Positions 55,384 through 64,000 of a DNA stretch of 64,000 nucleotides are shown here, piece after piece. Made by a program: the position numbers and the translations under genes. The stretch comes from Fistularia commersonii. Its lineage: Eukaryota > Chordata > Actinopteri > Syngnathiformes > Fistulariidae. Below the pieces are notes generated by a model. It saw nothing but the letters and a program-made list of their open reading frames with translations, ran no database searches and was not told the origin of the DNA. Within the stretch, counting starts at the first letter, position 1, and each line of letters begins with the position of its first letter. The stretch covers positions 10,728,501 through 10,792,500 of the forward strand of contig JBBMNZ010000007.1 in the NCBI GenBank assembly GCA_037954325.1, written 5' to 3'.

Positions 55384-58150
55384 CTAAAGACACCGAGCAA
55401 AGATGTGACAAAGGCAAAGAGAAAATGTCACAGCGCTTATGAAATGGACGGGTGTTGCCTCTAAAGAATATACAGTAATTCAAACAAATTACTGAATTAA
55501 AAAAAAAAAAAAAATCCAAACACATTCAATAATAAGAGAGCGAAAGATTAAAGAAAGAAAATAAATACATCCTCCCCGTCGCATCCCATAAAGAACCATG
55601 GTTACACATGTTATTGTACCGTGGCTCGTGTCAAAAGTAGGTGGGCCAATACTTTATATGAATGTTTCTTTAACGGCAGAAGGTAAAGTTGACACTTCTT
55701 GGATATATGAGTTAAAAAAATCCAAAATAAAGTCGCCCAACTACACATAACATTCAGAAAAAAATGGCTGACCGTGCGTCTACCAAAGCCAGTACATTCT
55801 TCAAAACACTTATTTCTTGCAAGATGTCTTATTGTTGTGGAGCGGTAAGAGAGGAAACCTGGACAGAACAACAGCAGCGAGATTTTAAAAAAAGCTGCAG
55901 ACGACTCCTTATTTTGCGAGGCTGTTAATGTTCGGCCCGACTGTGAGAAGAGAGATACGTGGTTTTTAATGATCCCCCTTTGAGGCTCGAGCTCCTGCGA
56001 GATGACTCCTCCTAGGAAAACCAACATATTTACCCCATTAGCGATAAACAAAGAACAGCTCGGTGATATTTAAAAATAAATGAATTACCAAAACGATAGT
56101 GACGCGTGCTTAAAACAGAAGCACTGGATGTTGCGTTTTAATTAAGCAGATAGAAGAATGTAAATGACAGAATATCAGAGTAATGAAAGCATTTCCTCCG
56201 CAATTTGGACTTGATAATTTGGAGTGCAGCTTATCTTGACGGGCAGAGAACATTAAAATCGACAGTGAAATAGCTCTTGCGAATTCAGTGAGGATGTATT
56301 CCCCCTCCCTGAACCCGTTGTTAAACAGTTCACTGGGAAAGATCAGGCATATCGATCAGGGAAGGGAAAAAAAAGACAGCTGAGGCAAGAATTCTCATAA
56401 GTAAATCCAGGCCTGCAGAGAGACTGATGACACCGACGCAAACAGAGGTATATTGGAGGGAGTTGATAAGTCAGTGTGACTGCAACAGAGCGAGTGATAA
56501 AACTGAGCCAGGTGGGAAAAAAATGAATTATCACGGGGTATTTGTCTAATAAGACAAAAAGCCTGATATTGACCTAGAGGTTCAGACGTCGACCGGGATA
56601 CACGAAATATCAGGGCTGGTGATTACGATGCCTGTAAAGGAAATCCCGTCGTTTAGCTTCGGTTTGAAAACTTCTATAAGGCAGGATGACTCCGCTTCAC
56701 AGCTTTTTCAGTGATCTACTCAAATAATAACCCTGTCATGGAGTTCCAGTTGACTGATTCTGCATGGCTGAGGATTCAAGGGCGTGCTCGGGCCGCCATC
56801 TGCTCAGTCCGGGCCTGTCTTGACAATACCTGGCTGGGGCAACATGAGGCCCTTCACGCTTTTCCCTCTATATCAGACAACCTCCCTCCCACCCCAATTT
56901 AAGATCAAAATCAGCACGCTAACCATGCGCGCAGCATGTTTTACAATGCAAAGATGAAAAACCCCAAGACAGATCTGGTGATATCTCTGCATACATCATT
57001 AATTCTATATGCAACGGCGGTGAACAAAGATAGCATAGATATTGATTCCCTCAGAAGAAGGAAAGTGATGGAGGGACTCATTTTCTGTAGGCGGGTTGTA
57101 CTGGGTTCATTCCTCAGATGCATGGGTGGTCATGACTGTCACAGGAGCACATAATAACTGAGGCTACCTGACCCCTACTCTCACCATAAAAATAATTGGG
57201 CGGCTTGGTTTTGCCTGCGTAGGGTTAGTGTGCTCCCGGCATGCCTGTTAGCTGCTGTGACAAGCAGATGACTGAACATTGCTCCAGCTCCGATCCCTTT
57301 AGCCAGTACATTTGAAGAAGACAACACGAGGGTGTGCGAGCTCGGTAAAAGTGTGTGCTTCTGCATACGAAGTTCATATCTTCGTACGTGGACGGACTAG
57401 TGGGTGTATCACGATCCATCATGCCCTTTGGATCTCAGGTCAAAATTGCACAAACAACTTTCCACAGATATGATAATATGAACGGCAAGTTCAATATTTT
57501 TCATATATTCATTCAGCAGCACGGTAGCGCAGATGGTCCCTAAATCAATTCTGACAAGGGACCCTTTCTTTGGCAGATCAACTGGAGATCGTAAACTGCT
57601 GAGACATGTGAATGGGAAACTGAATGGTTGTATGTCTCCATTGGATGTGTGAATAAAACTGAATAGTTTTGTCCCTTTGAGACGTGTGGGTGAGAAAGTG
57701 AATGGTTATATTTCTCTACATGTGGCACTGCGATCTGCTGGCAACTGACCCAGGTTGAATCCTCTCTCTTGGCTAGTGACAGCTAGGATATGCTCCAGCC
57801 CCCCGCGACACTTAGTTCAGGATATGCATTAATAAATGCATAAATAATGCTTACTATTTTAAGATGATACTATACGAGTCCAATATATTCTCTATTAAGG
57901 GGGTCATTAAAGTCTTAATAGGGGGAGCTTCTGAAAAATAAGCAATATCTTTTTTCAACAAAGGGTTGAAAATGACTGATATTCTTCCTGTTATTATTAT
58001 ATTATGATTGATGATTTAAGACCGAAAACAGATTGCAGGTGGAGGCCAATTTTACCCCATTTCCCTTTTGGGAAACGAGGGAGACACCGAAATATGTGGT
58101 TAGCACAGAAAAGTGGTAGAGAAAATGTAATCTGATGTTTACCGAGTTAA
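55384..58150. other. necab3 first intron, mostly unique sequence
   Basis: No exon ending in the EF-hand start (ADKN) was found on the - strand. It contains one degenerate teleost-repeat copy at about 57590-57830 and otherwise no recognisable repeats. Confidence 0.5.
57590..57835 (+). repeat. teleost dispersed repeat with minisatellite units
   Basis: Sense units GTGAATGGGAAACTGAATGG, TTGTATGTCTCC repeated about three times, then GGCAACTGACCCAGGTTGAA, GACAGCTAGGATATGCTCCA. Confidence 0.6.
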
Positions 58151-58159
58151 TCTGACTTT

Positions 58160-60520
58160 GTCATGCAGAGAGGCTGTGCACTGTCAGAAATGCCAACCTA
58201 CAGATTTAGAATGAATTTAGAAAGTTTTACAACATGGCGCTCATCGTGGCAGACGTGTTTGCTCGCTCCGCAGCCACATGCCAGATTTTTTTCAAACGAC
58301 AACTTTTTCTACAGCACGCAAATGCCTCCACTATTGTACAGCTGGCAGACACTTTTGGATATTGCCAACAATCTAACAGAGCCGAAATTTACAGGTTTCA
58401 TACCACCGGAGCTACAGATCATTGTAGACTAAAGAGGGAGGCGTGAGGGTGATTGTGAACGATGTGTGGTGGAGTTTGACGTGGAGTTTTTGCTGCTTAA
58501 ACACTGTCCCGATTATCTACTGAGGGAATTCACTGCCATATTTTTATCTGCTGTTTACATCCCACCGCGGGCTAACTGCACGGCTGCACTGGGCAAGCTC
58601 CATGATGTCATCAGTGCGCTGTAGACGGCGCACCCTAATGCCGTTGTTATCACAGCTGGCGACTTAAAGCAGTGCAGCCCGCGGACCGTAATCCCCTCAT
58701 ACCACCAACATGTGGACCTTAACACCCGGGACAAGAACACCCTGGCCAACATGTAAAGCAACATCCGTGGCGCGTACAGGGCCGCACCCCACCCCCACTT
58801 TGGACAGTCAGATCACATCTCTCTGTTTCTGTACCCAGTGTACAGACAGAGACTAAAACAAACAAACAGCGTAATCAAAGAAATCAAACCCCCGATTCAG
58901 AGGGCATCCTCCAGGACTGTTTTGCTATAACCGACTGAAATGTATTCAAGACCGCAGCCACTCAAGAGGACTCTTCTGTGCAGTGCTGGGTACAAGTGCT
59001 GATGTACCCAGTCACATACTCAGTGTACAGAAGTACATTACATTACAATCATTTGGCAGACGCTTTTAACCAAAGTGGAGACACCGGCGATTGAACTCAG
59101 GGCCTTATGCGCTCTATCACTGAGCTACATACGTACAACATGACAAGTACGCTTAGTATACATCAGCAGTTGTGTTGACAACATCGTGTTCACCATACAA
59201 GTCAGGAAGTTCCCCAACCAGAAGCTTTGGCTAAACAATCAGGTACGCCACATGCTGTCTCATGCATTTAGGTTCAGCAATTTACAAAGCTGCTAAGTAT
59301 GGATTGAAGAAGGCCATCGGAACAGCCAAGCGGCAGTACAGAGAGACGCTGGATGGCTTCTACTCCAGTGCTGACCCTGGGCAGATATGGCACGGCCTGC
59401 AGCACATCATGGACTACAAGTCCACCAGCGATATTGGCATCACCACAGACAACCTGCCGGACGACCTCAACAACTTCAACCCAAACATCAACCCAAACTT
59501 CATCCCGATAGTATCATCAGACCAGGTACGCCGAACGCTGAGAAGGATAAACCCCCACAAGGCAGCTGGACCTGCCAACTTCCCGGGGCAGAGCTTGTGC
59601 CAATGAGCTGGCTGATGTTCTTACCACCATCTTCAACCTCTCCCTCAGCCAGAGCCAGAGCTCCCGAAGAGGAGCCCAACCAACTGCCTAAATGACTACA
59701 GGCCAGTAGCACTCACTCTGATCGAGAGAGTGGTGCTGGCCCACATTCAGAACGACATCCTAGAAACCCTCGACCCCCCGCAATTCACAAAGCGGCCCAA
59801 CAGGTCCACCTCAGACGCCATAGCCGCCACCCTGCACTACTTGCTCTCCCACCTAGAAAACAAAGACTCCTACATCAGGATGCTCTTTATGGACAACAGC
59901 TCCGTATTCAACACGGTCATACCCCACAAACTCACACACAAAATGTTCTGAGGACGCTGAGGAGGTTTGGCATGTCGCCTAAGATCCTCAGCAACTTTTA
60001 CAGCTGCATTGTTGAAAGCATCCTGACCAGCTGCATCACCGTATGGTACAGCTGTACCACTGCTCCGGATCACCACAATATCACTACCTTCTCTGCAAAG
60101 CATCCAAGGGAAAGCTGCCTCCATCGGCATAGACCGCGCCCTACCTCAACATGGACTGTTCGCACTTCTTATGTAGAATGACACGATTAAAGAACTCATT
60201 CTACTCGATTGCCATCAGACACTTAAACAGCTGACACTCATTCCTCTCCTTGCACATGTAAAGTCATGTAAAGCCACTTAATTTGCATTCAAATTGCACT
60301 CATCCTTACACCCGCACTTTGTGAGTTGCACACCAAGCTGCACTCAAATGTCTTATTGCACTGTATTCTACTCACTGTTCTATTGCAATGTTCACAATCA
60401 TATCTATTATCATATTTATAATAATGTTTACACTCTTCTACCAGCACATATCCCAATGCACTGCGGACAGCAAAGAAAGAATTTCACTGTGACAATAAAT
60501 GCTTTGTATTGTGAATCCTG
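58160..60520 (+). mobile_element. degenerate L2-like LINE relic
   Basis: Endonuclease-side remnants include FLLLKHCPDYLLREF, FLSAVYIPPRANCTAALGKL and FGQSDHISLFLYPVYR (the SDH motif of AP-endonucleases). Reverse-transcriptase remnants include RRTLRRINPHKAAGPANFPG, RPNRSTSDAIAATLHYLLSH and RMLFMDNSSVFNTVIPHKL. The sequence then jumps to SPKILSNFYSCIVESILTSC, so the segment with the FADD active site is deleted. The 3' end is GAAAGAATTTCACTGTGACA then ATAAATG. It is clearly inactive. The L2 assignment is from memory. Confidence 0.8.
59030..59155 (+). mobile_element. SINE-type insertion in the L2-like relic
   Basis: AAGTACATTACATTACAATC followed by ATTTGGCAGACGCTTTTAAC is a familiar fish SINE-like block. 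It interrupts the LINE frame between the regions encoding KRTLLCSAG and YISSCVDNIV. Its boundaries are approximate. Confidence 0.5.
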
Positions 60521-61419
60521 AAGTTAATCTTCAGTGAGTACGATTGTGGACGTGTGCTGAAGACGCAATCAGCTTTTAGCATTTGTGATCGGCTTCCGGA
60601 GCTCAACCATGGCTCGAATTCCTATGTGTCGCGGTGGCAGCGCTTTCGATTCCAATTATTTTTGTTCTTTCTGCATCGGACAGGTCATCTGTGCTAGGGC
60701 TCTTGGAGCGCTCATCATCAGACACAGATGAAAAACACACTGCATTTCACTGGCAGAATCGTCTCCTCCTATAGAATGTTTGTTATAAAATGCAGTCGTC
60801 ATTCCAGACACCAGTCTAGACAGACAGCAGCTATGCTGGGAAGTGACATGGCTAATACTCTTTGATGGCCTAATGATTGCTCCTGGCTCTTTCCCTGATC
60901 TGTGGTGACAGTATCGGGTCAAATGTCTTCTTTATGAAAGTGGTTGCAACAAACATGCAAGGCTGAAGGCACTGGTCCAAGTCTACGCGGCAGACATCAA
61001 GCAAAACAAGTATTATTATTTTCGAAGAGGCAAGAGTTCCATCTGTTCCTGAGATAGGAACTCTGCCCGTCCGTTTATGCCTTGAATCGCTTTCTTGTAT
61101 AGGTTTATAATACTTAAACATGGACCTCTCGGTTTGCCACGTTACGTTTATGCTTAAAAGAGGCAACCTTACCGGAGAAAAAAAAGGATCCAAATCAACA
61201 TACCTGTGCCAACAGGTGAAGGCACATGCACGTTCTAAGAGCAGCCTGAATGTGCAGGGCTGAGCTGTTCCTCGAGTCTGGAGGGTTAGAAGCAGAAGTG
61301 CTTCTGCACATGCTAATCATACTGCATTTGAATCTACTTAAACCGGACTGTAAAGCCATCAATGCTCTTAGAAGACAAGAACGCTACCTATACCATGTGC
61401 AATATGACAATAAGCACGG

Positions 61420-62413
61420 TACACTATATGAACTTAATTAACATCCCATTCCTAACCCATAGGGTTCAATATCACGTCAATCCACCCTTTGCAGCTATAA
61501 CAGCTTCAACTCTTCTGAGAAGGCTGTCCACAAGGTTCAGGAGTGTTTATGGGAAGTTTTGACCATTCTTCCAGAAGCATATTTGTGAGGTCTCACACTG
61601 ATGTTGGACGAAAAGTTCATCCACACCAGACTCTGTCATCCATGTCTTCGTGGACCTTGCTTTGTGCACTGGTGCAGTCACGTTGCAAAAGGAAGGAGCC
61701 AACTCCAAACTGTTACCACAAAGTTGGGAGCATGGGATTGTCCAGATGATCAAGACAAGTACCGTTCTCCTGGCAACCACCAAACCCAGACTTGTCCATC
61801 AGATTGTGAGATGATAAAGCGCATCCCTCCACAGAACACTCTCCACTGCTCTAGAGTCCAGTAATGGCGTGCCTTACACCACTGCATCCAATGCTTTGCA
61901 TTGCGTTTAGTGATATGTAGCTTGGATGCAGCTGCTCAGCCATGGAAACCCATTCTATGAAGCTCTCTGCACACTGTTCTTGAGCTAATATGAAGCCCAC
62001 ATGAACTTTGGAGGTCTGTAGCGATTGGCTCTGCAGAAAGTTGGTGACCTCTTTGCACTATGCATCTCAGGGTCCGCTGACCCCGCGCCATCAGTTAACG
62101 TGGCCTACCACCTCGTGGCTGAGTCGCTGTCATTCCCAAACACTTCCATGTTCTTATAATACAGTTGACAGTTGAGTGGAATATTTAGCAGGGAAATTTC
62201 ATGACTGGATTTTTGCACAGGTGGCACCCTATCACAGTTCCACCATGGAATTCACCGAGCTCCTGAGAGCGACCTATTCTGTCACAAATGTTTGTTAAAA
62301 CAGTCTGCATGCCTACGTGCTTGTTTATATACACCCGTGACCATCGAAGTGATTGGAACACCTGATTGCCACTATTTGGATGGATGAGCGAATACTTCTG
62401 GCTAAATAGTGTA
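61420..62413 (-). mobile_element. Tc1-like transposon relic
   Basis: The ends are TACACTATAT at 61420 and its inverted counterpart ATAGTGTA ending at 62413. The - strand carries transposase remnants such as APVHKARSTKTWMTESGVDE, matching the Tc1 CAPVHKARSIKTWM block, and, across frameshifts, sequence around CNAKHWMQWCKARH. An internal segment before GATGATCAAGACAAG is missing compared with a typical Tc1 copy. It is inactive. Confidence 0.8.
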
Positions 62414-62500
62414 TGTGCAATGACTGCTTACAACGTAAATATAAAATCCATATTTTATATCTTCTGGCTGATAATGTCCGGTTGTACAGACTATATTTTC

Positions 62501-62655
62501 GGGGCGGCGTGGCCCAGGGGGTTCCAAGTGTTGTTGAGCAAAACACTGAACCGCTAACTGCACCCCCGGTATCCTGGTGGACGGCAGCTAATAGGTCATC
62601 CATGATGGGTCTATTGCAGAGTACGAATTATCTCCACGGGGATTAATAAAGGATA
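62501..62655 (+). repeat. tRNA-like SINE-type repeat, second copy (internally deleted)
   Basis: GGGCGGCGTGGCCCAGGGGG head, then directly TTCCAAGTGTTGTTGAGC, ACACTGAACCGCTAACTGC, GGTGGACGGCAGC and GGGGATTAATAAAGGATAAA. It is the uninterrupted counterpart of the copy at 251-1167, but lacks the box-B region. Confidence 0.6.
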
Positions 62656-62659
62656 AATT

Positions 62660-64000
62660 ACAACCACTAAAATCAATACAACATTCATAGTTGTAAAAAT
62701 GTACATTTTCGGATAGAGGTTCTTTTTCTGAACACTTGCAATCACTGCAAACACTACCTTGCACATTCATGGATGGTAATGGCTCTTTTCTGTGTGTGTT
62801 TACTATCTCACACACTCACTGTTGTAAATGTATAGCTGCTGGTTGGGGATTTTGTGTGCACACTATGCGCGTCCTTCATTGGTGGAGTAATGTAGTTTGA
62901 ACATATTGTGATATTTTCAGGATTCACATCAAGAGGAACGTTATTCCAAGGACAGACTGAAGTTCAAATTTGTTAATTTGAAAGAGGTCTTTGCTTAAAG
63001 TACTTTAAGTGCAAGTTTTTAGGTGTATTCTTTGGGTGAATGATAAGACTATAATCCGAGCAGCTTTTTTTTCTGGCTCTCTGAACTAAATTAAGCTAGT
63101 TATGTTACAGTCTACTCTGGTATCTCTTATATTGCTCTGCAAAAGTTAGCAACATTAATTTACATAGATTTTCTTGCAAGACAGAACCTGTCAGGAAAAC
63201 AAGACAATTCCACAACCAAGCAAATCTGCAAAAAACAAGGGGTTCTCAAATCAGTGGCTTATGTTAGGCAACGATCCATGCGGCAAATGTGGTTTTATTT
63301 TTGGAGTTTGTAAAATATTGAGTTTTGTGAAATATCGATTTAACTGCCGAGATGCTCATGGGGAAATTAGTCTCGATAAAACAGCTGTGGCTCCACATCA
63401 GGCTCGGCAATGCTGCGTTAAGTTATTAACATACTCAGAACCCTTATGCCAGCTGATGCCTTTCAGTTAATCAATAATTCATGCATGACCCAATGACATA
63501 TAAGAGATGCACACAGGATCTCTAAGGAGACGGCTTCTTCGGAAACAATAAACATAGAGAAACCCAGAGGCGTCTGTGTGAGCTCTCTCCTGCCACGCTT
63601 GCATTTTTTTGGAGCAGTACCTGAAAATATCACAAAAACATCTCCCCCACCCTCACCGCCTAACTTTATAAAAAGAAACAAATCATGAACGCATTATGCC
63701 ACTGAATGCATCATATTGACCTTCTTTGGACTAAACCAAATACCATTAAACTTGCTTTGTTTTTCATTCAAACTTCCATTTCCTTTTATCATCAAAAAGT
63801 GGCGATTCTGTCCAATGAACTGCATGCGGTTTTCCATTTCCTTTGGGATATGTGACTTAGAGCTGTTGATAGCCTTCCTGTTGCATCTTCTCTGTTGACA
63901 ATAAATCATCCATTCTTCTTATCAGTAGTTATTGTCCCTTTCTTGTGCAATATCCACGCTACATAATAACTAGTTTGATTGACCTAGTGTCACTTAATTT
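62660..64000. other. necab3 first intron, no feature seen
   Basis: AT-rich sequence with no recognisable exon, repeat end or RNA gene. Confidence 0.5.

Noticed and set aside
58163..60130. Candidate host genes on the + strand
   Set aside because: The peptides match L2-like LINE endonuclease and reverse-transcriptase blocks with many breaks, so this is a retrotransposon relic.

Overview
This is teleost fish nuclear DNA. The evidence is spliced vertebrate genes with GT-AG introns, plus a dense load of repeats typical of ray-finned fish: degenerate non-LTR retrotransposons, Tc1-, pogo- and hAT-like DNA elements and long CA/TG, GGAT and GATAA microsatellites. No operons, CRISPR arrays, rRNA or convincing tRNA genes are visible. 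No species can be named from the sequence.

Two protein-coding genes are supported and they point toward each other. The 3' part of cbfa2t2 (MTGR1, an ETO/MTG-family transcriptional corepressor) lies on the + strand from 3170 to 10179. Seven exons encode 443 residues in one unbroken frame, including the NHR2, NHR3 and MYND regions. The exons for the N-terminus and NHR1 are to the left of the window. The 3' part of necab3 (neuronal EF-hand calcium-binding protein with a C-terminal ABM domain) lies on the - strand from 55383 down to 30867. Eleven coding segments, whose intron phases all join, encode about 306 residues plus the stop. Exon 1 lies to the right of the window. CBFA2T2 and NECAB3 are also convergent neighbours on human chromosome 20, so the pair identifies both paralogues. 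The two proteins are not known to work together; they are neighbours rather than a pathway.

Layout. 1-3169: cbfa2t2 intron holding a tRNA-like repeat split by a hAT element with a perfect 8-bp target duplication. 3170-10179: cbfa2t2 exons, with an RTE-like LINE relic, several CA/TG tracts and two small transposons in introns. 10180 to about 11000: cbfa2t2 3' UTR. About 11000-29500: a gene-free interval between the two 3' ends, made of teleost dispersed repeats, a minisatellite of about 40 bp, LINE fragments, hAT relics and microsatellites. About 29580-30866: probable necab3 3' UTR. 30867-55383: necab3 exons separated by repeat-rich introns. 55384-64000: necab3 first intron with an L2-like LINE relic, a Tc1-like element and a second tRNA-like repeat.

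I found no evidence for a previously undescribed biological system. The most testable observations are the CA/TG tracts flanking one frame-disrupting necab3 exon, the nested transposon insertions, two copies of one internally deleted Tc1-like element, and an unclassified three-copy repeat with inverted ends. Clade names for repeats are from memory of consensus features and were not checked by search.
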